A stretch of 64,000 bases of DNA from Heliocidaris erythrogramma (Eukaryota > Echinodermata > Echinoidea > Camarodonta > Echinometridae). A program made the translations under genes and the position numbers. Shown here piece by piece: positions 24,218 through 35,363 of the stretch. The notes beneath the pieces are model-generated. The model did no database searches, had not been told where the DNA came from, and was given only the letters and a program-made list of their open reading frames with translations. The stretch lies in contig CM046857.1 of NCBI GenBank assembly GCA_025617745.1, positions 22,349,081-22,413,080 of the forward strand, written 5' to 3'. Positions within the stretch are counted from its first letter, which is position 1. Each line of letters begins with the position of its first letter.

Positions 24218-24333
24218 AGTCACCGTTCAACAATAGATGCATCTCCATCAATTCTGATATAACCAAGGAGTTACCAGCAACTTCACTGCCCGGCAAGGCC
24301 CCGGGGGATCCACCTGGCCTAGGCCCTCGCGAA

Positions 24334-24582
24334 TTAAGCAGCAGTCTCACTCTCCATCCCTGGCCCACGGAGGTAATCAGCACAGAGCGGTAGCGCGTGA
24401 AAAATAACACTTTTTCCATAGCCAGTAGGCAGATTCACAAAAACATCTTGTCCTTTAAGTGCAGATTTGATTGCATCAACTTGCAAATCTTTGAATCTGT
24501 CAATCTTCAACATTCTAGCGGCATATTCTAAGCTCTTACAAATATCGTCATCACTCGTCGTGGAAGAAACGTTGAACGCCAT
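24334..24582 (-). pseudogene. RecQ-like helicase N-terminal fragment captured inside the TIR element
   Basis: 82 codons from an ATG. Residues 14-70 read like the start of a RecQ helicase core: a Q-motif-like FKDLQVDAIKSALKGQDVFV, then Walker A PTGYGKS, then HALPLCADYL. After about residue 71 the similarity ends and a short tail runs to TAA, so motifs Ia to VI are absent and no helicase activity is possible. Upstream of the ATG, still inside the element, is a non-repetitive stretch that may be the captured promoter. It is either a promoter-plus-first-exon capture or a truncated ancestral gene. Confidence 0.7.
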
Positions 24583-24854
24583 TTTGGGCTGCGATGTAAG
24601 AAATAGCGTGCAGTCGAGTCATGAATATTTAACATTATGTCATGGTAGCTCGCGCTTATTGGATGATTTTCACCGACCAAAATTTGGTCGGAATATTCGT
24701 CAAAACAATGAAATACAAAAGAAATTCAGATCGGGTGTCAAGAGGCCCTCGGCGCAAGCGCCTCGGTCTTTTTGCCTCCATATCGCCAAGGATTTCAACA
24801 GCGCCAGGGCCTCGACAAGAGGCTAATCTAGCCCCAGAAATTTATAGCACTGTG

Positions 24855-25056
24855 CAGGGGCCTGGGAACGATTTTGTTACTGGGGGTGCTGTGAGCAAAA
24901 AAAAAAAGGTCCTCAGCATTTTAGTGTCTCTTTTTAAGTCCAAAAATCTCTGACAAGCCAAAAAAAAAAACGTCCTCAGCGTTTTGGGGTCTCTTTTTAA
25001 CTACTTTTTAGCTACAGCACCCCAGCATCCTCAGCCCTCTAGGGCCCCTGGCACTG
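24855..25056. mobile_element. MITE with CAGGGGCC ends
   Basis: CAGGGGCCTGGGAACG at the left and, inward from the right, CAGTGCCAGGGGCCC. The interior has two copies of GTCCTCAGCATTTT-type units with TCCAAAAATCTCTGACAAGC. The inverted relative is at 25550-25710. Confidence 0.5.
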
Positions 25057-25549
25057 TGATTGTGCCATACCGCGCTTACATAACGGAGGGTTCTGAGAAC
25101 TTTCCATTCTCGAAAGATATTTCATAGATTTTATTTCATTTCATTTTCATTTTTTGAAGTAACGATCGTACAATTAACAATTCAAATCTAATTTGAAATT
25201 GCGATAAGATTATCTGACTGTCATATAATTACATTGCAGACTGTTTTCATTCTTAAGGGAATCTACCAGTCATCATGGTCATGCCAGGAGAAGCCCATAA
25301 TAGATGTGGTCATATTTCAATCTAAGTTTGTCTTGATAATGTAAACTTTCAAAAAGGAAAAAAAAAAAATGTTCTCTGCTTGTAATTCTTTTGCCCTCTT
25401 TTTAGAAACTCACTTTGACTTCAACGTGGACGTTAAATATATTGAATATGTTTCGTACACCATTCAAAAAAATTACTTAAAGAACGTATTTGTCATTGTT
25501 TAATCATCACTTGTCAATCTTCATTCATCACTTTCATTCTATGCTTGAA

Positions 25550-25710
25550 CGCAGTGGCCGATCCGGGGGGGGGGGGGCTCCCCTGGGACCAAAAAGGGGC
25601 CCCAAAATGCTGAAGACCTTTTCTTTTTTTTTTTTTTTGCTTGTCAGAGATTTTTGGAGTTAAAAAGGGGCCCCCAAAATGCTAAGGACCTTTTTCTTTT
25701 TAAGTATTGG
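25550..25710. repeat. Inverted relative of 24855-25056
   Basis: It starts GCAGTGGCCGATCC, then a G-run. GCTTGTCAGAGATTTTTGGA and two CCAAAATGCT(G/A)A units are the complement of the other copy. Its far end was not located. Confidence 0.5.
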
Positions 25711-26069
25711 TGCTTTTTATTTCATATGGATATAAAGTGTGCATAATTCAACTTGAAAAATGTTGCAACGCATGATTGTTTTGACAAAACATTTTGAATT
25801 GAGTTGAATTCAATTGATTATGTGGTGTGAAATATAAAGTAAAGTAAACTGAAACTGGTACAAATTCATATTATGAAAGCATTTGATACAAATGATCCTA
25901 ACATTGGCATAGTCTGGCACCCTTTCACCTCGGGTAATAATCACGACATATTACATGTAAGCCTAAATGCTTTATATTTAATAAGAACAAGGAATTAATG
26001 TATAGTAAATATAGTATGATACAGAAGTGTGTGGGTGTGGGTATATGTGTGCGTGTGGGTGTGTGGGTT
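25711..26069. other. Unassigned AT-rich sequence
   Basis: Nothing recognised except GT-rich sequence at 26028-26069 leading into the large inverted repeat. Confidence 0.4.
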
Positions 26070-26360
26070 GGTCTGTTTAGCAGTATGTCCGAGGACATTT
26101 TCGGACAGAGAACAAAAAAAAAATCATGACAACAATGGTCCTCGGAAGCCGGACAATAGTCCTCGAACGTCGAACAATGAATTTGTGCTTTATTCCGCCG
26201 ACTGTCCGAGGACGAGGAACAATAGAGGAACAATACTTGTCCTCGGAAGTAAAGCCATGTAAACGTGTGTGTGTGTGTGTGTGTGGATGTGTGTGTGTAT
26301 CAGTGTGTGAAAGAGAGAGAAAGAGAGAGGGCGATCGAGAGAACTTGAGAGAATACTGAT

Positions 26361-26397
<37 letters not shown>

Positions 26398-26564
26398 TGT
26401 AAATATATATATTTGACTAACGGGTACATTAGGTCGACAGTTGACAATACAGTTTATTTCGTCATAATAGAGACCCCTACATTAGGTCGACAGTTGGTAC
26501 ATTAAGTCGACAGTTGGACAAAGAAAAAGAACAAAAACTGTCCTCCTAATGTACCCGATAGGTG

Positions 26565-26625
<61 letters not shown>

Positions 26626-26821
26626 GCTCTACATGGCTTTACTTCCGAGGACAGGTATTGTTCCTCTATTGTTCCTCGTCCTCGGACAGTCGGCGGAATA
26701 AAGCACAAATTCATTGTTCGACGTTCGAGGACTATTGTCCGGCTTCCGAGGACCATTGTTGTCATGATTTTTTTTTTGTTCTCTGTCCGAAAATGTCCTC
26801 GGACATACTGCTAAACAGACC
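26070..26821. mobile_element. Near-identical 192-bp inverted repeat with microsatellite-filled centre
   Basis: 26070-26261 and 26630-26821 are reverse complements with one mismatch in 192 by eye. The arms repeat the motif GTCCTCGGA / TCCGAGGAC several times. The centre has (GT)n, a GA-rich tract, two (TA)n tracts and a smaller inverted pair, GGGTACATTAGG (26421-26432) and CCTAATGTACCC (26546-26557). Confidence 0.85.
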
Positions 26822-26830
26822 CACCCACAC

Positions 26831-26946
26831 AGGTATACTTGTGTGTCTTTCCCTTTGTTCTCTCTATTGTTCAAATAGCCACACAAGCCTGACGGAATAA
26901 AGGCATCTATGTGTTTGACTGTCCAATTAGTCACACAAGTATACCT
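26831..26946. mobile_element. Short TIR MITE beside the inverted repeat
   Basis: AGGTATACTTGTGTG pairs with CACACAAGTATACCT. 116 bp. It directly adjoins the right arm of the 26070-26821 structure. Confidence 0.65.
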
Positions 26947-26958
26947 CTGTTGGTACAC

Positions 26959-26962
<4 letters not shown>

Positions 26963-26996
<34 letters not shown>

Positions 26997-27011
26997 GCCC
27001 ACGTGCGCGCA

Positions 27012-27043
<32 letters not shown>
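26963..27043 (+). repeat. (CA)n and C-run
   Basis: (CA)n at about 26963-26992, then CGCCC, then about 23 C at 27012-27033 followed by A. Confidence 0.9.
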
Positions 27044-27439
27044 GCAAAAACAAAAAAACAACAGCACACGCACTCAATGAACAGAAAGCCGATCGAAAAA
27101 CATAACCGGAAACTACAGGTACAAAGTGCGCGAAATATAACGGGTTTTGATTGGCTGCCTGAAAAAAACGGGAAATTAGGCTTTATATTGTCAGTGTGTT
27201 TTGTAATAAGGCATATCCATTACCCACCCCCCGCCAATTATCAAAGAGCCAGAGTAACAGCAAAACATGTACAGATGGTGATAATGAAATGGTTTTACAA
27301 TTTGTATATTACTTTTTCTCTCTATGTGCTGAAATACGAGAACGGTTATCTTTTTGTGATAGTAAAGCATCGCCCCCTTTTTTTGCGAAGTGTATTATAA
27401 AATTTGAGAAAGTTAGTATTCGGACAAAAGACGTGTCGG

Positions 27440-28044
27440 CAGTGGCGTAGCCAGGATTTGTCAATAGGGGGGGGGGGGGGGGGGTGTTTCCCCCTTCCCG
27501 CGTAAAGCGCGAAAGCTCTGACGGTTTATCGCAAATTTGAAAGATAACGGCTCGTAGCACCTTATTTCCCCCTTCCCGTGCGAAGCGCAAATATTTGAAT
27601 TTTTAGCAAATTTTGAAAGATAATAATAATAATACCACTGTTCTTGTATAGCGCATATCACATTATAATATAACGTCCCTATGCGCTTCCAAAGGGTTTT
27701 GGATATTATTACCCTGGAGTTAGCTCCGGCAGCCGTAATCAGCGCACAGTGCATTTCAAGGAATAAATCCTGCCAGGTACCCACTTACTACACCTGGGTG
27801 GAGAGTGGCAAATGTGGATTAATGTCTTGCCAAAAGACGCTAGTGCCGGGCTGAGATTCGAACCATCAACCCTTGGATTGAGAGTCAAGTGAATGAACCA
27901 CTATACCACGACACCTCCAGATAGTGGTTCGTAGCGCTTTTTTAGGCTTTTTTTCTCTCACTTTCCCCGCTTTATCGCTCTCGCTTTTTTTAGGGGCTGA
28001 ATAGGGGACCATGGCCCTTCTTTGCCCCCCTGTCTATGCCAGTT
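27440..28044 (-). mobile_element. Short inverted relative of the 7620-13791 element
   Basis: CAGTGGCGTAGCCAGGATTT at the left matches the right end of the long element. The right end, CCTGTCTATGCCAGTT, matches its left end. It holds one or two array-type units (27490-27615) and is interrupted by a tRNA-derived SINE. Flanks CGTGTCGG and GGCGTCAG could be a decayed 8-bp duplication (5 of 8 match). Confidence 0.7.
27617..27915 (-). mobile_element. tRNA-derived SINE
   Basis: Read on the minus strand, the head (from 27915) starts GGTGTCGTGGTATAGTGG, containing an A-box-like stretch. A B box GGTTCGAATCTC follows at 27864-27853, both spaced as in a pol III tRNA promoter. The body contains the motif TTTGCCACTCTCCACCCAGG seen again at 46536-46560, and the element ends in an ATT-rich tail. 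It sits inside the short TIR element at 27440-28044, so it inserted later. Confidence 0.75.
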
Positions 28045-28924
28045 GGCGTCAGCCCCCCTCGCAACAATGTGCCAGTATGCCTGGGTTTTTTTTGACAATT
28101 TTTCCCCAGAATTTCAAAAAATTTCCTTTCCTGCAATAAAAAATGCCCCTTTCAAGGGTAAAAAAGTCCACTATTTCTGTGGAACCAGCCCCCTTCCTAA
28201 GGTAACATGTTCCTTTTTAAATCTCATATCATGCTATTTGCACCCCATTCAAGAACCAAAAACAAGTGCTCTTTCTTTAATACTTAGGTTGACCCTTATT
28301 TCTTTTACGTGTGTTTTGTTTCATCATGTCATTCCCAACAGAAATTCCACTAAGTAACCAAACCAGAATAGAGCTGTTACAGACGATGCCAAATGGCCTT
28401 CCTATCTAGTCCATCGTCAAAATTTACCTAATGGGGCAGAACCATTTCTTTCAAAGTGCCCCTACAACTATTACCCATCGGGGTCATAAAGGGGGGGGGG
28501 GGGGAATGGTATACACCGGGTAGAAGAATGGGCACTTGAATACCTTAGGTGGGGCATTTCCCATTGCGGGTGGAGGCCAATAACCAGCAGATCGTGCTAT
28601 GAAATTGGCCAAATATGGTTAATTTTGTTTACAGTTAGCAATAGGCCTAGAAGGAAATTCAAATAAAAAATGGGGCTATTGGGACTGTGTAACTCCTAGT
28701 GAATGGCATCCTATAACATTGCACCATTAAATACATGTAGAGTGAAAACCTAAGTTAGGGGCCTGTCATACTCAAGAACCCAATATTTTAAAGTAGATTC
28801 CACCCAATGATTGCATGATGCACCAGCGGCTGTAATCCGAAAAGTTCTTCTCTCTTTCTCGCTTGCCAATGTAATATTCAAGAATACTCTGAAAGTGTCA
28901 GTTAATAACAATGTGAAATAGGGT

Positions 28925-29072
28925 TAACTTTGCATAAGTCAAATCTATTGGGACCACAAAAAGTAGTCGACTTATACAAAATTCGCCTTTAGGAAATGTA
29001 AATAACACATATTTTGAATAGTTTGGTCAAAAAACTGATTCGACTTAGGAATAGTTTGACTTATGCGACTTA
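28925..29072. repeat. Degenerate GACTTA-motif repeat (pogo/Tigger-like style)
   Basis: TAAGTC, GTCGACTTATAC, ATTCGACTTAGG and GTTTGACTTATGCGACTTA recur with TATTGGGACCAC, a pattern common in decayed pogo-type ends. Only a fragment. Confidence 0.35.
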
Positions 29073-29073
29073 T

Positions 29074-29249
29074 GGGGTGTCGCAAGAAAGTTGCAATCAA
29101 TTGCAAATTGTAAAGCAAATTAGAACAACCATTCTGAATGGTTCAGGGTCTGCCCATTCATGAAGATGCGCTTGCAACAATGATTTTGATTGGTCAGTAC
29201 CGATCAGTTGCAACTTGCAATCAATCGAAACTTTCTTGCAACACCCCAT
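29074..29249. mobile_element. TTA-flanked MITE (PIF/Harbinger-like), nested in an older repeat
   Basis: TGGGGTGTCGCAAGAAAGTT and, inward from the right, TGGGGTGTTGCAAGAAAGTT. TTA on both sides, a 3-bp duplication typical of PIF/Harbinger. It interrupts a degenerate repeat of GACTTA-type motifs (28925-29072). Confidence 0.65.
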
Positions 29250-30849
29250 TAGAAGTATGCAAGATTAACTGTAAATTATTTGTCAATCATCGATTGAACA
29301 CATGCTGACAATATCAAACACATCACTGTTGTTTTCCATATTGGTTGCTCTTTACAGCAAATTTATTACAAAAACCAAAAAATATCACAAATCCACAGAC
29401 AAAAAAAAAACCCCAATTGATTTCATCAAACATGTTGTAATGACATAAACCGATATCACTGATTGTAGATCTGTGCGAAATAAGAAAGGGACAGTCTGAA
29501 TGCAAGTCCGAGGTGCTCCAAACACTTAAACATACCACAAAGAAATTCACAAAACATTAATGTGGAGTAAAAGTGTGATCTATCTTTCGAGTATTCATAC
29601 ATACATACTAGAAAATACATGAAAAATGTCTTCATTCATGAAATCCCTCTAGTTACCACAACACAAAATGCCAGTATTCATTTTTTTTTTAAATTCTAAA
29701 GATGGTACTTAAATTTCCGTCTGTATCTGCCGAGTTCAAATAAACTAATATATTGGTCATAATTTTAGTTACATTTCCGTTAGAAGTTGCCTAACAAAGA
29801 AAATCGAGCACTATAGCATACATGGGTCTCATCTATAGATTGCTTAAAGAGATTCAATAAATTATCTTAATTCTTTGTTACATAGTTTATGGAATATCGC
29901 CTCTTGGCATTCCATAAACCAATTTATTCCTTTGTAGGTATTGCTAGTATCCTGATCATCCTTACAAAATGCAGTAAAGCATATCCATTTTATTAAGCGT
30001 TATGTACGCATGCTCAATGCAAATGTGACTGGACAGAACCAAAATTCCCCATAATCTAACATTTTAGAAATCCTTGTCAGGTGAGCAAAATTAATTTTCC
30101 TAAAACAGACTGAATTGTGACAACTGATTTCACTACTGCACATAAACTTGATATTCAGGTAACCCCTTTGGGAAAATGGGAGTAGAGGTTAATTATGTTT
30201 TCTGCAAAAGATCGATTTGTAACAAGTTACTTGATAAACACATAATCATATCAATTCTACCCGTTATAGAGCCTACAACTATGAACATTTTCCTAATGCT
30301 AAAGTTTTCTAGTATGTCTAGGATATTTACATTCATGTAAAATAGCTCAAAGCAACTGAAAATGAATGGTATTTACATCGAATTTCCCCTTCAGTTGCTC
30401 TGTAATGAAGATAATTTAATCATCTCCAACCCAGCTGTACATTTATGATCATTAAAAAAAAGAAAAAAAGATATGAGTGCATTTACCGGGTGCTAAATAC
30501 TGTCGACAACTTTAGAGAATTACACAAACACATACATCTCAATTGAGTGACAAAAACAAAAATTAAGTGACAAAAACAAAAATGAAGCTAGTTTTCAAGT
30601 AGTATTCTGGCCCTGCTTAGAAAAGAGACTATGTAAAACCAGAAACTTTGGCAAATTGTTAAAGACAGCCAATTTTGTAGCAAGAAATTTTCGCGAATTA
30701 CAATCATTTTCTGTTGTTTTGATTATAATTTAACTATTTCGCGGCATGAAATTTTCGCGAATCGTGACCACTCGTGAAAGTTTCATGAATGCCAAAATTT
30801 CTGGTTTTACAATATACCACATAAAACAGAATGTTAAATACCGTATGGG

Positions 30850-31315
30850 AGAAAAGAGACACTATACCTTATATGAGAGGACGAAAACCAACACTTAATA
30901 TGGATTTGAGAGAAAGAGAGAGATGGGGGGGATTACATTTCATAATAGAGAAAGAGACATATGAGACAAAAAACAAACAAACAATACTTCATGTAAGTGA
31001 GAGAGACAATACATCTCTTGTAAATATACATCTTGTGATAGAATGGCACAAGTACAACTGATGACAAAATTCACCTTAGAGAGAGAGAGGAAGAGATTGA
31101 TCATGTGAGATAAAGAGACATTTTGGAGAGAGACAGCAATATTGATACACCCTCTTGTAATAAAATACATGAAGATAACCTAAGAGATAAGACAATAGTG
31201 TATACCTCCTGTGTGAGAGAGACAATAACCTGATGTGAGAGACAATCCCTTGTTGAGAAAATGAGAGGATGTATATCATATGAGAGAAGAGACCATATAC
31301 CTTGTGTAAAAAAGC
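30850..31315 (+). repeat. Degenerate minisatellite of GTGAGAGAGACAATA units
   Basis: GTGAGAGAGACAATACATCT, GTGAGAGAGACAATAACC, TGTGAGAGACAATCCC and ATGAGAGAAGAGACC recur at about 25-40 base spacing, with CTTGT or CCTTG between. Confidence 0.55.
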
Positions 31316-31469
31316 CAGGACACATCCATCTTGAGTTTATGCTTACAAAATATATTTAACAAGGAAAACTTTGAGCGACAGCTACAGTGCAAACATGTAC
31401 CATCTAACTTAAACTGGGAGGCATGTGTGAACTTAAATCATGGTGTTTCTTTGACTTATTGTGACTAAA

Positions 31470-31730
31470 GAGAAGACTGAATTATGGTAAAGGTAAAAAA
31501 CCATTTGTGAACTTTCTCAGTCTTTTTATGTTGGTTTTGAACTAAAACATATTAGTGATATCCCCCGGAAAAGATTGCTCTTCAAATGCCTTCATAATCA
31601 AAGTATAACAATGAGCTGAAGTGTTTGGACTTAACATTTATGCAACGTGAATGTGTAGTCCCATATACGCATTTCTGTGTGCAGTGCATACACGCTTTTC
31701 AGCTAGACAGAGTCAGTTTCTTATAATTTT
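31470..31730. repeat. Dispersed repeat, uninterrupted copy
   Basis: GGAAAAGATTGCTCTTCAAA, TTTGTGAACTTTCTC and CATTTCTGTGTGCAGTG recur in the same order at 44365-45870, where family A elements separate them. Confidence 0.55.
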
Positions 31731-31899
31731 GACAAATCTCAAACCTCACAGTAAACACTGATGTACTACATAATCAACCTTTCCCCCAACTGCTTCTAGA
31801 CAGTTTCTTTCAAAATGTAATTGCATGACCAGAACTCTTAAAATCCTTTCAATGCGCCCATTACATATCATTAAGTGGTCAAGTTGGACTGTGCACACC

Positions 31900-32049
31900 T
31901 GGGCCCCGTTTCAAAGAACTCGTTACCAATAACAAGTTACAACAATTGTTATAAGCTACAGAAATCCTTGAATCTGATTGGCTGAGAGCACAGCTGCCAT
32001 AGAAATGGGGCAGTTGTTATTGATATCAAACTTGATGAAACAGGGCCCT
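31900..32049. mobile_element. CAGGGCCC-type MITE
   Basis: TGGGCCCCGTTTCA at the left and TGAAACAGGGCCC at the right. It contains GTTATAAGCTACAGAAATCC and GATTGGCTG, shared with the copy at 49376-49523. Confidence 0.65.
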
Positions 32050-32177
32050 GGCGTCAATATCACCGATTCTAGTTAGGAAAAACAAAAACAAAAATCTGGC
32101 ATAATTCAAGAAATATACAGCTCTCCTGTGTACAAAAGCTGCATCATAAATATTTCTGTGTATCACTGCATACATCG

Positions 32178-32242
32178 TGTGCTGAGCGCCAGAAGGGGGT
32201 TAACTTTGAAAAATAAGAGTCACATCCTTCTGGCTCTCAGCA
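32178..32242. repeat. Hairpin related to 34464-34530
   Basis: GCTGAGCGCCAGAAGG pairs with CCTTCTGGCTCTCAGC around a loop of about 30 bases that contains GTTAAC. Confidence 0.65.
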
Positions 32243-32999
32243 GGTGCCATACATAAAATTCTAAATTTACACGTTAACGTTATACTATCTCACATGCCAT
32301 GATCATCATTTCCCCATACAGACAGTCACAAATCCCACACTGTAGAAGAATATATCTGATATAGAAGTCTTGCTATACCTTAGAGAAATATTACATTGAC
32401 TTTAGGGCGAAGTGCTTTGTAGCTGCGCACATAGAGGTAATAGCTTTCCAGACAAAAAGAATGCCTTTCTTTCAACATATATGTACATCTGGCATGGCAC
32501 ACGTAATACATTCTTCAAATAGCTGTCCTCTGAAATATAGATTTCAACAGCCAAATCAAAGCACTGTCATTCTGTGAAATGTTATGCGGCTGAAATCTTA
32601 TCAATTATTGGTTAGTGTACAAAAGCTGCAGCACATGTACCATTCATGTAAACATCACTGCAGGTAAATGAACACGACGAGCATACTATCAACTAACGGA
32701 CAAACATACACTTGTGGTATAAAACAGCTTGGCAGCTCCATAGTCGCACAAAAATAAGGATCTCTACAAAGGCGAGTATATTAATCAACAGCTCAAATTG
32801 GCAACGTTTCAGAATTTTGCAATGTACACTTAAAAGTTAAATACCTGCATGGGCAAATTGATTTACAATACAAGTTAAATGAAAATGAAACAGTTTCTTT
32901 TTAATAGCGAAAACGATAAAAATGGAGAGATATTCACTGTTCAGATATTGCAGCTATCAAGGTTTTCTTTGCGTTACTACAGATATGCAAAGCATTGAG

Positions 33000-33194
33000 T
33001 TGTGTATCATTATTGATGCCTTCTACATTAAAGTTTGAAGTTCATACTTCACATGGTTCTTGAGATATCGTGTTAACAAGGCTAACACCTGCAATTTCAG
33101 AAATTGACCTGTCACCTTTGAGAAAGCGGGACGGACGGACAGCCCGAAAACATAATGCCTCCGGCACCACCTTCGGTGGGCGGAGGCATACAAA
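33000..33194 (+). mobile_element. 3' end of a family A element
   Basis: TTCTTGAGATATCG, a short (GGAC)n, CCCGAAAACATAATGCCTCC, the hairpin and GGCGGAGGCATACAAA^T. No 5' end was found, so this copy is 5'-truncated. It lies just beyond the proposed UBC9 3' end. Confidence 0.65.
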
Positions 33195-33963
33195 TTCAAT
33201 TCAATTCAAGTCAATGTGTAGATTCTCTCAACAGGGGTACCGGCAAGGGTAATAAATCAGTCCATGCCTACTTTCAATCTCCAAAGTTGTTTCAATCCTC
33301 CCAAACCACCTCCCTAGGATGTCATAAGGACATACTTCACTCAGTATGGACCAATAAATGCATCAGCCCATACTTCCAACCAGCAAATATAGCTTTGGTC
33401 CTCTCAGATCACCCCCCATGGGATTCAGTAAAGCCATATCACTGTCAATTTGAACCATGCGTAAACTTTTTTTCTGCCGAGAAGCCTGGTGATGGTACAT
33501 TTGTGAACCTTTCATGTCATATGAACATTTTGAGCATATTTTGTGAACTATACACATACTTTCAAATGGCTCTCTCTCAAACCCTAACAAGCTGAACCAT
33601 TCTTTAAAGACCTGTACTCATTTGAAAGCTACCTTAAATCCAAGGGCACCTGACACTTGCACATTTCCAGGAAATAAGGAAACTGTATTTTGGACCATAA
33701 CATCCGTGATGATGCATGGAGTAGGAAGATGGCTACTCAGTGGTATCCAGACCGTGGATCACTGCACTATCCATCATTCTTCATAGGCATACAATATATC
33801 TTATAAAGTGATGTAATGCTACTTATTTTTAATGAAAATTTTATTGGCTATTAACCCATAGCAGAACAGCATCTCCTTTTAGTGGCACTTTTCAAGTATC
33901 TTTTGATCCAAAAGGCTAGGAATCATCATACATGAGCAGAAAGCGCAAAAATCACTGAGAATT
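33195..33963. other. Unassigned, with a weak dispersed repeat
   Basis: GGGTACCGGCAAGGGTAATA and CCTACTTTCAATCTCC (33234-33285) resemble 57077-57135. No exon recognised. Confidence 0.35.
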
Positions 33964-34463
33964 TTTATTCTATTTCTAATACAGTACATTGTACTTTTTA
34001 TAAGAGCAATTTAATTGCAACTAATCATTAAACTCTCTAAATTGGCAACACAGTGTAAAATATATAATCACTATTTGTGTGCAAATTGACAACTTTTTGT
34101 TTAATATTTTTCGATTTCCATTCACACTGGTTCATGTATTAAATACATGTATACATTTTTATATTTTTTAAACCTTTTTTGTAGGAGTGGAAAATAATAA
34201 TTGTTGCTAATTTGAGGAGGAAAAGATTAGTCATTTAGACCATTAGAAAACTTTGAACTGTTAATGAGGGTTAAAGAGCAAGAAGGGTATATCTTGTGCA
34301 TTATCAGATTTTAACGCCCTACACACACGCTGACCCTTATCCCTTTCTTATAAATACCCACTCTGCAGTTGGAATTTATGAAGTGAGCAATTGGTATATC
34401 CTCTTTATATACAAAGAAGACTAACTTGTAAGGAATGCAAACTCTGTCAATTACATTTATGTC

Positions 34464-34530
34464 TCTGTTGAGAGCCAGAAGGGCGTTAACTCTGTGTATA
34501 GGAGTTAACGCCCTTCTGGCTTTCAACAGA
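34464..34530. repeat. Compact hairpin, 29-nt arms with one mismatch
   Basis: TCTGTTGAGAGCCAGAAGGG then CGTTAACTC pairs with its complement at 34502-34530 across a 9-base loop. It lies in the probable UBC9 3' UTR. Fold length is close to that of a miRNA precursor, but perfect pairing and related copies nearby suggest a tiny MITE. Confidence 0.75.
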
Positions 34531-34852
34531 CGACACGTAGGCAGACTTTCTCAGCAAATGGTCAAATATTCGTCTCCCGATATTCCATTCCTGCCCACCT
34601 GCCAACCTTCCACAGGAAAATAACAGGATTATCTTTAGGAATACGGTGTATTTTGTATGCCTTTTAAACAGTGGTTTCCAGAAAACAAGAGGAATCTGGG
34701 GTTGATAACACTAGTGTGAAGGTAAAAAAAAAATAGGAATCATTCATCGAAAATAGGGATGGTTGGCAGCTATGATATTCTAGCAGATCTTGTTCATAAA
34801 TTTCCATCCAAATACTTTGGTATTCACTCCACTGACTTTTGACAATGGAAGG

Positions 34853-34936
34853 GTGGAGGAAGGGGAGGAAGGGGAGGGTGGGGGAGGAAGGGTGGGGGAG
34901 GAAGGGTGGGGGTGGGGGTGGGGGTGGGGGTGGGGA
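34853..34936 (+). repeat. G-rich tract with G-quadruplex potential
   Basis: GGAGG, AAGGGTGGGGGAGG and then (GGGGGT)n give many closely spaced runs of four to five G. On the minus-strand UBC9 transcript it would be C-rich. Confidence 0.8.
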
Positions 34937-35201
34937 GAGTTACAAGTTACTCGCTTCATAAAGCATATTTGTTAAATTTATCTGGTCCAAGGAGGGCTAA
35001 TCAGTATTTTTTTCTTTGGCAATGCAAGAATTGGTCTATTTCTAAACAAAGAGCCTCTTAGTCCTCCCAATAAGAACAGTGACATAAATGCATCTGACAG
35101 CATCAGATCCAGATTATAAATACAAAAACATATTCCCAAGACCATCATTTCTCGCCAGTCTCATTACATTTCTATTTCTTCTCTTCACAAATTTGTAGAT
35201 C

Positions 35202-35363
35202 TGGACCCCGTCTTATAAAGAGTTGCAATTGACTGCAAATAATTTGCAATCGATATCAACCGCAACTCTGTACTTAAGAGATAGGAGACTGGAAATTTGC
35301 GATTGATTGGAGGACTTGCGATCCATTCAAATCAATTGCAACTCTTTACAAGACGGGGCCCTG
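35202..35363. mobile_element. CAGGGCCC-type MITE in the probable UBC9 3' UTR
   Basis: GGACCCCGTCTTATAAAGAG and, inward from the right, CAGGGCCCCGTCTTGTAAAG, both followed by AGTTGCAATTGA. About 160 bp. Confidence 0.7.

Larger units (their letters stand above)
23784..24824. mobile_element. Mutator-like TIR element with captured gene fragment (Pack-MULE-like)
   Basis: Terminal inverted repeats of about 100 bp: 23785-23915 and 24726-24824 are reverse complements (outer end AGCCTCTTGTCGAGGCCCTG) apart from a 28-bp insert in the left arm. The element is flanked by the 10-bp direct repeat AATCTAGCCC at 23774-23783 and 24825-24834. Long TIRs, a 9-11 bp duplication and an internal host-gene piece are the marks of Mutator-like elements, and of Pack-MULEs in plants. 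It encodes no transposase, so it is non-autonomous. It lies 17 bases downstream of the glycosyltransferase stop codon. The superfamily call is inference from structure. Confidence 0.75.
28045..33000. other. Intergenic region downstream of UBC9
   Basis: Outside the MITEs, hairpin and minisatellite listed, this is AT-rich sequence with no recognised exon on either strand. 28040-28570 has a run of degenerate pyrimidine/CCCC-rich units similar in style to 19550-20335. Confidence 0.45.

Noticed and set aside
26029-27105. Multiple overlapping frames of 60-160 codons
   Set aside because: They come from (GT)n, (TA)n and C-runs plus the two arms of the inverted repeat. There is no splice context or domain.
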